DNA from: Bradyrhizobium tropiciagri
GTDB taxonomy: Bacteria > Pseudomonadota > Alphaproteobacteria > Rhizobiales > Xanthobacteraceae
Length of the DNA stretch: 64,000 nucleotides
NCBI RefSeq assembly: GCF_018130505.1
Contig: NZ_JAFCKH010000003.1
Coordinates: 124,001-188,000 of the forward strand
Direction: 5' to 3'
The translations under genes were made by a program, and so were the position numbers. The notes under the pieces were generated by a model. The model saw only the letters and a list, made by a program, of their open reading frames with translations, ran no database searches and was not told the origin of the DNA. This document shows positions 8,826 to 19,508 of this stretch, one piece after another (the stretch's first letter is position 1; the number at the start of each line of letters is the position of its first letter).

Positions 8826-10136
8826 GTGCACAAGGAAACGAGTTCGTTGCCGGACAGCCAGATCAAACCCGAGTTCGACGTCAAACGCGCAGCCTTTGCC
8901 GCGACGATCGGCAATATGCTGGAGTTCTACGACTTCATCACCTACAGCTTCTTCGCGACCGAGATCGGTCACACCTTCTTCCCGGCCACGAGCGAATACG
9001 GCAGCCTGATGCTGTCGCTGGCGACGTTCGGTGCCGGGTTCCTGACGCGGCCGATCGGCGGCATCGTGCTCGGCATCTTCTCCGATCGCGTCGGCCGCCG
9101 GCCGGCCATGCTGCTGAGCTTCGCGCTGATGGGCGCGGCGATCCTGACCATCGCGCTGACGCCGTCCTATGCGGCGATCGGCGTCGTGGCCCCGATCATC
9201 GTCATCGTGGCGCGGATGGTGCAAGGATTTGCATTGGGCGGCGAAGTCGGGCCGACCACCGCCTATCTGATCGAGATCGCTGCGCCGAGGGATCGCGGCC
9301 TCGTGGTGGCCTGGCAGCCCGCCAGCCAGGAGATCGCGGCGACCGCCGGCGCGCTGGTCGGCGTCATCCTGAGCAGCACCATGGCGCCGGACATGCTGCA
9401 GGCCTATGGCTGGCGCCTCGCGTTCCTGATCGGGGCGGTCTGCCTGCCGTTCGGCATCTGGATGCGCCGCACGCTGCCCGAGACCATTCCGCACGACGAG
9501 CGCGCGGCGGAGATCGCCGAGGGCTCGAACCACCTGATGCTGGCGCGGCGGCACCTGCGCGTGATCGTGCTGGCCATCATGATTCTGGCCAGCGGCACGA
9601 TCTCGACCTACGTCACCCAGTATATGACGACCTATGCCAAGACTACGCTGCACGTGTCGTCGTCGCTGGCGTTCACGGTCTCGCTGGTGAGCAACGGCCT
9701 GCAGATCATCGGCGCGCTGCTCGGCGGCTGGCTCGCCGACCGGCTCGGGCGCAAGCCGATCATGATCTGGCCGCAGCTCGTGGTGCTGGTGCTGACCTAT
9801 CCATCCTTCCTGTGGATCGTGCACGAGCCCGGCGCGTGGTCGCTGCTGTTCGGCTTCGGCATCGTGTCGTTCATCGGCTCGTTGCCGTTCACCGCGTTCT
9901 ATGCGGCGTTCACCGAGGCGCTGCCGCAGAACATCCGCGGCGGCGTGTTCGCGACGATCTATGCGGTTGCGATCGCGACCTTCGGCGGCACCGCGCAGCT
10001 GGTGGTGACGTGGCTGCTGCACGTCACCGGCGATCCGCTGGCGCCGTCATGGTACCTGTTGCTCGCGGCCGTGGTCGGGCTCGTTGCCATGAGCCTGATG
10101 CCAGAGACTGCGCCGGCGAAAACCGGCGAGGCTTGA
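8826..10136 (+). CDS. MFS transporter, metabolite:H+ symporter (MHS) type
   Basis: This 436-residue protein has 12 predicted membrane helices and MHS signatures: an N-terminal GNMLEFYDF segment, FLTRPIGGIVLG followed by DRVGRRPAM in loop 2-3, and FALGGEVG in helix 5. A matching DRLGRKPIM lies in the second half. The family imports organic acids such as citrate, alpha-ketoglutarate, shikimate or aromatic acids with protons. The start is a GTG at 8826. It is divergent from the CodA-like amidohydrolase, suggesting a paired uptake and hydrolysis function. Confidence 0.85.
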   Translation: MHKETSSLPDSQIKPEFDVKRAAFAATIGNMLEFYDFITYSFFATEIGHTFFPATSEYGSLMLSLATFGAGFLTRPIGGIVLGIFSDRVGRRPAMLLSFALMGAAILTIALTPSYAAIGVVAPIIVIVARMVQGFALGGEVGPTTAYLIEIAAPRDRGLVVAWQPASQEIAATAGALVGVILSSTMAPDMLQAYGWRLAFLIGAVCLPFGIWMRRTLPETIPHDERAAEIAEGSNHLMLARRHLRVIVLAIMILASGTISTYVTQYMTTYAKTTLHVSSSLAFTVSLVSNGLQIIGALLGGWLADRLGRKPIMIWPQLVVLVLTYPSFLWIVHEPGAWSLLFGFGIVSFIGSLPFTAFYAAFTEALPQNIRGGVFATIYAVAIATFGGTAQLVVTWLLHVTGDPLAPSWYLLLAAVVGLVAMSLMPETAPAKTGEA

Positions 10137-10177
10137 GCACCGAGACTTGAGCGCTGGGACTTGAGCGAGATCGGCGC

Positions 10178-10372
10178 TCAGTCCATGTCGCGGAAGGCGT
10201 GACCGTTGGCCTCGATCTCCTTCACGAGCTCGGGCGGCAGATTCGCCTGCGCGGAGGTGCCGTCGAATACCCACTCCTTGCGGTCGGCGAGGTCGGGAAG
10301 ACCTGCGCCTTTTCGGACATAGAGCCCGACCGATGCCTTCTTCGGATTGATGTAGAGATCGTAGTCCTGCAT
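10178..10372 (-). CDS. Small conserved-looking protein downstream of encapsulin
   Basis: The 64-residue protein starts at an ATG preceded by a strong GGAGAGGAG ribosome site. It is acidic and soluble with no membrane segment, and I do not recognise its family. It lies 78 bp after the encapsulin gene on the same strand, so it may be the third gene of the nanocompartment operon. It lacks the encapsulin targeting sequence (no LGIGSLK-like tail), so it is probably not a classical cargo. Confidence 0.6.
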   Translation of the reverse strand: MQDYDLYINPKKASVGLYVRKGAGLPDLADRKEWVFDGTSAQANLPPELVKEIEANGHAFRDMD

Positions 10373-10450
10373 GGCACAACTCCTCTCCATTCCGCGTGCG
10401 ATGACATCCCCTGCAAGGCAGCCGAAGCTGCTTGATTTTGTCGCCCGTCG

Positions 10451-11266
10451 TCAGGCCGGCTTCTTCGCCTCCGGCGCCAGCACCACCGAGGCCTCGCTGG
10501 TCAGCATCAGGAAGGTGATGGTCTCCTGGAAGTAGAGCTGGACCGCGGTGGCGGTATGGCCGAGATAACCGATCGAGAGGTCCTGGCCGATCGAGAGCTG
10601 GAAGTCGCCGCCGCGCGTGGTCAGCACGACGCCGCCTTCGATCGCGGGCGCCCAGATGATCTTGCCGTCGACCAGCCGCTGGATGTGCTGCAACACCGGA
10701 TAGCCGTCGTCGGTCGCGCCGCCGATCGCAGTGTAGGGATCGGTGCCGAGCAACAGCGTGTAGGGGCCGTTGACGCCGGCCAGCCGCAGCTGGCTCACCG
10801 CCTGCGCGACCACGGAGGGATAGTTCTTGACGCTCGACGGCAGCGTCAGCACCGGATTGCTGGTGCCCTGGCGGATGCCCTGAATGCCGGCGGCGGCATA
10901 GCCGTCGAACACCGCGCGGTCCTCGGCGAACGCGATCTTGCGCGCGGCTTCCTTGAGCGGCTCCCAGTCGGAATCGTTGGAGCCACGCTCGACATCGTCG
11001 ATCGCCGCGCGTGTCAGCTCGAACGGAACGCGCAGCTCGACCAGCGCTTTGACGTCGCGCTGGGTCGCCTGGACGCCGTCGCCCGGCGTCGCGATCTGCA
11101 TGAGATGGCCGGTGCCGACCGCGGAGAAATCGGTGCCCTTCGGACCATCGACGTCGACGACATGGCGCGCCGCCAGATGGCGCTTCAGCGTGCGGGAGGC
11201 TTCCTCTTCGATCTGCGCCCATGCCGCGTCCGAGATGGGAGCAAGTCCCCGATGGAGGTTGTTCAT
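10451..11266 (-). CDS. Encapsulin shell protein (family 1, linocin-M18-like)
   Basis: The 271-residue protein matches family 1 encapsulins. It has an N-terminal helix carrying LAPISDAAWAQIEEEA, the ARHVVDVDGPKG segment, a central WEPLKEAARKIAFAEDRAVFDG E-loop/helix region, and the C-terminal GGDFQLSIGQDLSIGYLGH strand, all features of the HK97-fold shell. Subunits assemble into a protein compartment that holds cargo enzymes. It starts one base after the stop of the DyP peroxidase gene, and its ribosome site lies inside the cargo's targeting-peptide codons. Length is normal for the family. Confidence 0.95.
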   Translation of the reverse strand: MNNLHRGLAPISDAAWAQIEEEASRTLKRHLAARHVVDVDGPKGTDFSAVGTGHLMQIATPGDGVQATQRDVKALVELRVPFELTRAAIDDVERGSNDSDWEPLKEAARKIAFAEDRAVFDGYAAAGIQGIRQGTSNPVLTLPSSVKNYPSVVAQAVSQLRLAGVNGPYTLLLGTDPYTAIGGATDDGYPVLQHIQRLVDGKIIWAPAIEGGVVLTTRGGDFQLSIGQDLSIGYLGHTATAVQLYFQETITFLMLTSEASVVLAPEAKKPA

Positions 11267-11267
11267 T

Positions 11268-12314
11268 TTATGCCTCTCCTTTCAGTGAGCCGATCCCGAG
11301 CGAACCGTCGGACGGCGGTATTCTTGGTGCAGGTGTCTCGGCGGCCTGATCGTCATCCGGCGCCGCCTCTGTGGACGCGGGCACGACGTTCGGCGCATCC
11401 TCCAGGAAGGTCGCCGACGGGACGAAGAACAGCGTGCCGGTCACGGCGCGGCTGAAGTCGAGTAGGCGGTCGTAATTGCCCGGCGGCTTGCCGACGAACA
11501 TGTTCTGCAGCATCTGCTCGATCCGCTGCGGCGACTTGGCGTAGCCGATGAAATAGGTGCCGAACTCGCCCTTGCTGATGTTGCCGAACGGCATGTTGTC
11601 GCGGACGATGTCGAGCTCCTCGCCATTCTCCACGATCGAGGTCAGGGCGTTATGGGCGTAGCTCGGCTTCACCGCATCGTCGAGCTCGATATCGGACAGC
11701 TTGGTCCGGCCGATGATCTTCTCCTGCATCTCGACCGGCAGCTCGTTCCACTTGTTCATGTCATGGAGATATTTCTGCACGATCACATAGCTGCCGCCGG
11801 CAAAGCCTGCGTCCTCATCGCCGATGATGGTGGCGTCGGTCGCGGCCTGGTCCTCCGGATTCTCGGTGCCGTCGACGAAGCCGAGCAGGTCGCGCTCGTC
11901 GAAATATTTGAAGCCGTGCACCTCGTCGGCCGAGGCGACCGCATCGCCGAGCCGCGTCATGATCTGGGTCGCGAGCTCGAAGCACAGGTCCATCGGCACG
12001 GCGCGGATGTGGAACAGGAGGTCGCCGGGCGTTGCCACCGCATGGTGCACGCCGTGGATCTCGCGGAATGGATGCAGGTCCTTCGGCCGCGGCGCGCCGA
12101 ACAGCCGGTCCCATGCGTCGGAGCCGATCCCCATCACGCAGGACAGCCGGCCCTCGAGGTCACGGAAACCCACGGCACGCACCAGCGCGGCGAGATCGCC
12201 GCACAGCGCGCGCACCACGGCGTCAGAGTCCGGATCGGGCTTGATCGTGACGGCAAGGAAGATGGCGGCGCGCGTCAGCTTCGCAGCGACCGGTTGCGGA
12301 ACGGCTGGTGGCAC
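11268..12314 (-). CDS. DyP-type heme peroxidase, encapsulin cargo
   Basis: This 348-residue protein carries the DyP signature GFVDGT (catalytic Asp148), a proximal heme ligand candidate His221 in SYAHNAL, and distal Arg238 in IVRDNMPFG. A Pro/Asp-rich linker (305-335) leads to the C-terminal tail SLGIGSLKGEA, the well-known family 1 encapsulin targeting peptide. The enzyme should use peroxide to oxidise dyes or phenolics inside the compartment. The start is a GTG at 12314 with GGAG 10 bp upstream. It is the first gene of the operon with encapsulin. Confidence 0.95.
   Translation of the reverse strand: MPPAVPQPVAAKLTRAAIFLAVTIKPDPDSDAVVRALCGDLAALVRAVGFRDLEGRLSCVMGIGSDAWDRLFGAPRPKDLHPFREIHGVHHAVATPGDLLFHIRAVPMDLCFELATQIMTRLGDAVASADEVHGFKYFDERDLLGFVDGTENPEDQAATDATIIGDEDAGFAGGSYVIVQKYLHDMNKWNELPVEMQEKIIGRTKLSDIELDDAVKPSYAHNALTSIVENGEELDIVRDNMPFGNISKGEFGTYFIGYAKSPQRIEQMLQNMFVGKPPGNYDRLLDFSRAVTGTLFFVPSATFLEDAPNVVPASTEAAPDDDQAAETPAPRIPPSDGSLGIGSLKGEA
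11273..11280 (-). promoter_or_regulatory. Encapsulin ribosome site inside the DyP targeting-peptide codons
   Basis: The sequence AGGAGAGG, 6 bp before the encapsulin ATG, is at the same time part of the Lys-Gly-Glu-Ala codons that end the DyP peroxidase. The stop TAA and the ATG are separated by one base. This arrangement implies tight translational coupling of cargo and shell. Confidence 0.8.
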
Positions 12315-12540
12315 GCATCACTCCTTAACTAGACGGCACTTGCGACAAGGGGGTAGGGCACGACGCCCGGCGGTTCACCGGGTACGGGGGACAGGAGCAT
12401 GCCGATGGAACCTTTTCAAGGGCTCGAAATAGCCTGCTCCCGCAGGGGCATCTGCGTCATGCGACGGGCTGCCCTGCATATGATTCCGGCACGCGACACG
12501 GCGATGACATCGCGCGGCGCCGGCGCGGTCCGGGTCTGCC

Positions 12541-15153
<2,613 letters not shown>

Positions 15154-15450
15154 CGTGGCACCTCAAGGCAGCAAATGCTTGTCGAGAGTCTCGTATGCCA
15201 CGATTCACGCCGGGGACAGATGGCGGAACGATGACATCCATCATTTGATCATCATTCGATCTGCGCGAGCGGCGATGCCGGCCGGCAGGCAGCCACCCAG
15301 GGCATCATCGTGTGATCGTTTCGGTCGTTAGTCAATGACGGAAGCTCCGCGCGAAATCAGTGGCCGACGACGCGGAAATTCAAATATTGCAAATAGAGCG
15401 GTTTTGCGCCCTGATAGTCGAGGAGCGCTCATGATGTTGCGGAGCAGGTT
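15154..15450. other. Divergent clpB / cbpA intergenic region
   Basis: This gap of about 300 bp should hold promoters for clpB and for the cbpA-like operon. I looked for a CTTG-type RpoH -35 with a CCAT-like -10 on both strands and could not fix one. It contains AT-richer patches near 15225-15265 and 15375-15410 and no gene. Confidence 0.4.
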
Positions 15451-16353
15451 GTGAGAAGTCCGTACGAGATTCTCGGCGTTGAAGCGACCGCGTCCGCGGC
15501 CGATCTCCAGAAGGCCTATCGGAAGCTGGCCAAGAAGCTGCATCCGGATCTCAACCCCGGCGACAAGGCGGCTGAAGAGAAGTTCAAGGAAGTCACGGCG
15601 GCGTACGATCTGCTCGGCGATGTCGACAAGCGCAAGCGCTTCGACGCCGGCGAGATCGACGCCAGCGGCGCCGAGCGGCCGCAGCATCGCTACTACCGGG
15701 ATTTCGCCGGCGCGGACCAGGGCCATCCCTATGCCGACGCATCTGGTTACGCCGACTACATGGATTCGGACGATGCGTTCGCCGAGCTGCTCCGGCGCAG
15801 CGAGCAGGCGCGCGCCAACCGGCGCGGGCGCGACCTGCATTACAGTCTGTCGATCGATTTCGCCGAGTCGATCACCGGCGCGGCCAAGCGCCTGACCTTG
15901 CCCGACGGCGGCACGCTCGACGTGACGATCCCGCCGGGGCTGGTCGACGGGCAGATCCTCCGTTTGCGCGGCAAGGGCGCGCCGGGCACCGGCAAGGGCG
16001 GCCCCGGCGATGCGCTGATCGAGGTCGAGGTCCGGCCCGATCCGCGTTTTGCGCGCGAGGGCGACGACATCTCGCTGGAACTGCCGATCTCGCTGTCCGA
16101 AGCGGTGCTCGGCGGCAAGGTGCGGGTTCCGACGCCGACCGGCGATGTGACGATGACGGTGCCGAAGGGATCGAACACCGGAACCACCCTGCGGCTGCGC
16201 GGCAAGGGCGCGCCGCATGCCGGCGGCGGTCACGGCGACGAGTTCGTCAAGCTCAAGGTTGTCCTGCCCAAGGGACCCGATCCCGCGCTCGAGGCGTTCG
16301 TCGAGACATGGGATCGCAAGGCATTCAATCCGCGCGAGGATGGCGCATCATGA
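15451..16353 (+). CDS. cbpA: CbpA-type DnaJ-family co-chaperone
   Basis: The 300-residue protein has a J domain at residues 3-66 with the Hsp70-stimulating HPD tripeptide (KKLHPDLNPG). There is no Cys-rich zinc-finger region, and two beta-sandwich substrate-binding domains (about 125-290) carry the GGTLDVTIPPGL and LRLRGKG repeats. This is the class II DnaJ/CbpA layout. It should bind unfolded proteins and stimulate DnaK. The start is a GTG. Its stop overlaps the ATG of the CbpM-like gene (ATGA), as expected for this pair. Confidence 0.9.
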   Translation: MRSPYEILGVEATASAADLQKAYRKLAKKLHPDLNPGDKAAEEKFKEVTAAYDLLGDVDKRKRFDAGEIDASGAERPQHRYYRDFAGADQGHPYADASGYADYMDSDDAFAELLRRSEQARANRRGRDLHYSLSIDFAESITGAAKRLTLPDGGTLDVTIPPGLVDGQILRLRGKGAPGTGKGGPGDALIEVEVRPDPRFAREGDDISLELPISLSEAVLGGKVRVPTPTGDVTMTVPKGSNTGTTLRLRGKGAPHAGGGHGDEFVKLKVVLPKGPDPALEAFVETWDRKAFNPREDGAS

Positions 16354-16625
16354 ACAAGCAGCAGTTCCTGAATAATGCCGATGTCGAGGTGCATACCCTC
16401 GAGTTCTGGATCGAGCAGCAGTGGCTGATTCCGGATCGGACCACCGACGAGGACAGCTTCTCCGACACCGACGTCGCACGGGCGCATCTGATCCACGATT
16501 TGAAGGGCGATTTCGGCGTCAACGACGAGGGCATCGACGTCATCCTGCACCTGGTCGATCAGCTTCACGGCCTGCGCCGGGCGTTCGAGCAGTTGCAGAA
16601 GGACATGCAGGGCTCGCCGCGCTAG
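16350..16625 (+). CDS. cbpM: CbpM-like chaperone modulator
   Basis: The 91-residue protein resembles CbpM/YccV-type modulators with a MerR-like helical fold: a central LEFWIEQQWLIPDR motif, then DTDVARAHLIHDLKGDFGVNDEGIDVILHLVDQLHGL. CbpM binds the J domain of CbpA and restrains its action on DnaK. The ATG overlaps the cbpA stop by four bases, so the two are co-translated. The open frame extends 42 bp further upstream inside cbpA but without a ribosome site. Confidence 0.85.
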   Translation: MNKQQFLNNADVEVHTLEFWIEQQWLIPDRTTDEDSFSDTDVARAHLIHDLKGDFGVNDEGIDVILHLVDQLHGLRRAFEQLQKDMQGSPR

Positions 16626-16672
16626 CGCTCACGCCTTTCCGTTGAACGACGGGCATCATCTCGGAGACGATC

Positions 16673-16900
16673 ATGGTCGAACAGACGGCATCGCTCGCTC
16701 ACGGGCAGATCGACGTTCTCATCCTGCAGGCGCTGGTCCGCAAGCTCATCGCAAAGGGCGTGCTGACGCCCGACGATGTCCGCGCGATGCTGCTCGAAGC
16801 CGCGATGAATCTCGATCTGGTCGGCAGCGCGCTGACGCCGGAGGCCGCCGGCATCATCGTGCAGGAGGATCTCGCGCCGGCATTCCTCGGCGCCACGTAA
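16673..16900 (+). CDS. Small helical protein of unknown function
   Basis: The 75-residue protein is probably co-transcribed with cbpA-cbpM, 47 bp downstream and preceded by GGAG. It is helix-rich and amphipathic (LVRKLIAKGVLTPDDVRAMLLEAA) with no signal or membrane segment. I do not recognise the family. Its stop codon is built into a perfect 12 bp inverted repeat that probably terminates the operon. Confidence 0.6.
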   Translation: MVEQTASLAHGQIDVLILQALVRKLIAKGVLTPDDVRAMLLEAAMNLDLVGSALTPEAAGIIVQEDLAPAFLGAT

Positions 16901-16937
16901 AGCGCGATGAGATTGGGTTGAATCGTCATCGCGCTTT
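16899..16937. terminator. Perfect 12 bp hairpin after the cbpA operon
   Basis: AAAGCGCGATGA and TCATCGCGCTTT form perfect 12 bp arms around a 15-base loop. The right arm ends in TTT. The element separates convergent genes and sits beside another palindromic repeat, so it may be both a dispersed repeat and a bidirectional terminator. Confidence 0.6.
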
Positions 16938-16951
16938 AGCTTCTTGTTTGC

Positions 16952-16997
16952 GCATGGTCTTTTCGGAAAACCGCTTCGCACTTTTCCGGATCATGCT
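16952..16997. repeat. Palindromic GATCATGCT repeat, copy 1
   Basis: The element reads GCATGGTC, then TTTTCGGAAAACCG, then a 3' part ending in TTTTCCGGATCATGCT. It is the inverted-orientation relative of the copy at 25983-26029. It abuts the stop codon of the antiporter gene (16998). Such elements occur repeatedly in Bradyrhizobium-like genomes (recalled, not searched). Confidence 0.65.
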
Positions 16998-18719
16998 CTA
17001 GGCTGCCGAATGCTGCCTCGACTCCTGCGCATCCGGCGCGGGCTGCCTGTCGAGCTCCTCGATCATGCCGCGGGCGATCTCGCGCTCGCCCATGATCACG
17101 ATGTCGGCGCCGAGCCCCTTGAGGTGATCGACCTCGGCGTCCGAATGGGCGCGTGCGATGATCTGGATGCCGGCATTCGCCGCGCGCGCCTGCTCGACGA
17201 TCTGTCCGGCTTCGAACGCCTCCGGAATGGCGATCACCAGCGACCGCGCGGCGGCCGGGTTGGTCGCGCGCAGCACGCTGGCGCGCGCGGCGTTGCCCAT
17301 CAGGGCTTCGATGCCGCGCTGCTTGAGCTTCGCGACCGTGTCGTCGGAGGCCTCGACCGCGAGGAACGGCGCGTTGCGTTGATGCAGGGCGTCGCCGACG
17401 ATGCTGCCGACCCGGCCGTAGCCGACCAGGATGGTATGCCCGGTCAGCTCGGTGACCGGGATGGCCTCCGATGCCGCGGCGGCCGGCGAGGCGGCCTGCG
17501 GCTGCTCGAGACGCGCGGTCAGCCAGTCGACCACGGCGAACACCAGCGGGTTGAGCATGATCGAAACGATCGCGCCCGCCAGGATCAGGTCGCGGCCGGC
17601 CTTCGGCAGCAGATCGAGCGCAACGCCGAGCTCGGCCAGGATGAAGGAGAATTCGCCGATCTGGGCGAGGCTCGCCGAGATCATCAGGGCGGTCGTGATC
17701 GGGCGGCGGAACAGCAGCACGATGACGAGCGCAGCGATCGACTTGCCGACCACGATGACGAACAGCGTGGCGACGAACGGCCAGGGCTCGCGGACCAAGC
17801 TCATCGGATCGAACAGCATGCCGACCGAGACGAAGAACAGCACCGCGAACGCATCGCGCAGCGGCAGGGTCTCCTGCGCGGCGCGCTGGCTCAGCGGCGA
17901 TTCCCGCAGCATCATGCCGGCGAAGAACGCGCCGAGCGCCAGCGAGACCCCGAACAGTTTGGTGGCGCCGAACGCGATGCAGAGCGCGATCGCCAGCACC
18001 GTGAGGCGGAACAGCTCGCGCGAGCCGGTATGCGCGATGTAGTGCAGCACCCACGGGATCAGCCGCCGTCCGACCACCAGCATCAGCGCGATGAACAGCG
18101 CGATCTTGATCAGCGTCAGCACCAGCACGCCGGTCAGCCCGAGGCCGAAACGGGTGGCGAGGGGATCGGCGACGAGCGCCGCGCCGTTGCCGCCGTGGAA
18201 ACTCGCCACCGCCGGAAACAGCACCAGCGCCAGCACCATCGCGAGGTCTTCGACGATCAGCCAGCCGACCGCGATCTTGCCGCGCTCGGTGTCCATCAGC
18301 CGCCGCTCCTGCAGGGCCCGCAACAGCACGACCGTGCTGGCGACCGACAATGCGAGGCCGAACACCAGGCCCGCGCCGACGGTCCATCCCATCAGCATGG
18401 CGAGGCCAAGCCCCATCAGCGTGGCGACCGCGATCTGCGCCACCGCACCGGGCACCGCGATCTTGCGCACGGACAACAGATCGTTCAGCGAGAAATGCAG
18501 GCCGACGCCGAACATCAGCAGGATGATACCGAGTTCCGCCAGCTCGGTCGCCAGCGCCTGGTCGGCGACGAAGCCCGGCGTGAACGGCCCGACGGCGACG
18601 CCCGCGAGCAGGTAGCCGACCAGCGGCGGAATCCGGAAGCGCTGTGCGATGGTTCCGAAGACGAAAGCGAGCCCAAGGCCCGCGACGATGGTCGCGATCA
18701 GCGGTGTGTCATGCGGCAT
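16998..18719 (-). CDS. Kef/YbaL-type cation:proton antiporter with RCK_N domain
   Basis: This 573-residue protein has about 12 membrane helices of the CPA2 Na+/H+ exchanger fold (residues 5-385), with motifs such as RIPPLVGYLLAGVAVGP and FGVSLALGAFFAGMMLRESP. A cytoplasmic NAD-binding TrkA-N/RCK domain follows, with VGYGRVG near 410. It should export K+ or Na+ in exchange for protons, gated by nucleotide or redox ligands. The ATG at 18719 is chosen. The frame stays open far upstream, but that part is a shadow of the HAD and SorC genes on the other strand. Confidence 0.85.
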   Translation of the reverse strand: MPHDTPLIATIVAGLGLAFVFGTIAQRFRIPPLVGYLLAGVAVGPFTPGFVADQALATELAELGIILLMFGVGLHFSLNDLLSVRKIAVPGAVAQIAVATLMGLGLAMLMGWTVGAGLVFGLALSVASTVVLLRALQERRLMDTERGKIAVGWLIVEDLAMVLALVLFPAVASFHGGNGAALVADPLATRFGLGLTGVLVLTLIKIALFIALMLVVGRRLIPWVLHYIAHTGSRELFRLTVLAIALCIAFGATKLFGVSLALGAFFAGMMLRESPLSQRAAQETLPLRDAFAVLFFVSVGMLFDPMSLVREPWPFVATLFVIVVGKSIAALVIVLLFRRPITTALMISASLAQIGEFSFILAELGVALDLLPKAGRDLILAGAIVSIMLNPLVFAVVDWLTARLEQPQAASPAAAASEAIPVTELTGHTILVGYGRVGSIVGDALHQRNAPFLAVEASDDTVAKLKQRGIEALMGNAARASVLRATNPAAARSLVIAIPEAFEAGQIVEQARAANAGIQIIARAHSDAEVDHLKGLGADIVIMGEREIARGMIEELDRQPAPDAQESRQHSAA

Positions 18720-18806
18720 TTCGCCTTGTCGCACAGCATCCCCAGCGGTGCACCGCGACCATTTGAGGCGCGGCGCATGGGCGCGGGATCGTGATCTATT
18801 GCTCAT

Positions 18807-18830
18807 GGCATGAGCATATGATCTCATGCC
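18807..18830. promoter_or_regulatory. Palindrome before the HAD-regulator unit (candidate operator)
   Basis: GGCATGAG and CTCATGCC are perfect 8 bp arms around CATATGAT, three bases before the ATG of the HAD gene. The sequence contains TGAGCATATG, the same core as the right half of the palindrome at 20781-20813 in front of the transporter operon. It overlaps a second small palindrome, GCTCAT-GGC-ATGAGC (18801-18815). It is a plausible autoregulatory site for the SorC regulator. Confidence 0.5.
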
Positions 18831-18833
18831 GGG

Positions 18834-19499
18834 ATGGATCCGCGGCTTCCCGAGACCGATCTCGTCATCTTCGATTGCGACGGCGTGCTCGTCGACAGCG
18901 AGGAATTGAGCTGCCGCTGCCTCGCCGAGGCGATGGCCGACGCCGGCATCGAGATGAGCACCGGGCGGGCGCTCGAACTGTTCCTCGGCCGCAGCACCGC
19001 GGCCCTGGTCGACTATTGCCGCGACGTCGGAAAGCCGTTGCCTGCGACGTTCCTTCCCGACCTGGCGCTGCAGGTGCGCGAGACGTTCCGCTCCCAGCTC
19101 AGGCCGATCGCGGGTATCGCGGCGGTGCTCGCGGACTTGCGCCTGCCGTTCTGTGTCGCCTCGTCGAGCGACCTGGCGCGGGTAAAGTTCTCGCTCGAAC
19201 TGACCGGTCTTGCGGCCAGCTTCGGGCCGCGACTCTACACCTCGCAGATGGTGAGATACGGCAAGCCGGCGCCCGATCTGTTTTTGCATGCGGCAGGCGC
19301 GATGGGCGCCGAGCCGCGCCGCACGCTGGTGATCGAGGACAGCGTCAGCGGCGTGACGGCGGCGAAAGCCGCGGGCATGAAAGTGTGGGGATTTGTCGGC
19401 GGCGCCCACTATCGGTTGGCGGATGGCAGTGCTCTGCTGCGGCAGGCTGGCGCGGATCGAATCTTCGCGGCGATGACGGATTTCTGGACGGAAGGCTGA
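18834..19499 (+). CDS. HAD-superfamily phosphatase (beta-phosphoglucomutase-like)
   Basis: The 221-residue protein has the HAD motifs: DCDGVLVDSE near residue 14 (nucleophile and acid/base Asp), SSS near 101, Lys in RYGKPAPDLF, and VIEDSVSGVTAA near 165. A helical cap follows motif 1. This is the sugar-phosphate phosphatase/phosphoglucomutase subfamily. It lies 9 bp upstream of the SorC regulator and opens the polyol locus, suggesting a polyol- or sugar-phosphate substrate. Neighbouring polyol loci in related bacteria carry such genes. Confidence 0.85.
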   Translation: MDPRLPETDLVIFDCDGVLVDSEELSCRCLAEAMADAGIEMSTGRALELFLGRSTAALVDYCRDVGKPLPATFLPDLALQVRETFRSQLRPIAGIAAVLADLRLPFCVASSSDLARVKFSLELTGLAASFGPRLYTSQMVRYGKPAPDLFLHAAGAMGAEPRRTLVIEDSVSGVTAAKAAGMKVWGFVGGAHYRLADGSALLRQAGADRIFAAMTDFWTEG

Positions 19500-19508
19500 C
19501 GTACGACC

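Noticed and set aside
8082-10022. A 646-codon minus-strand frame opposite the MHS transporter
   Set aside because: His/Gln/Arg-rich shadow composition without a domain; the plus-strand transporter is clear.
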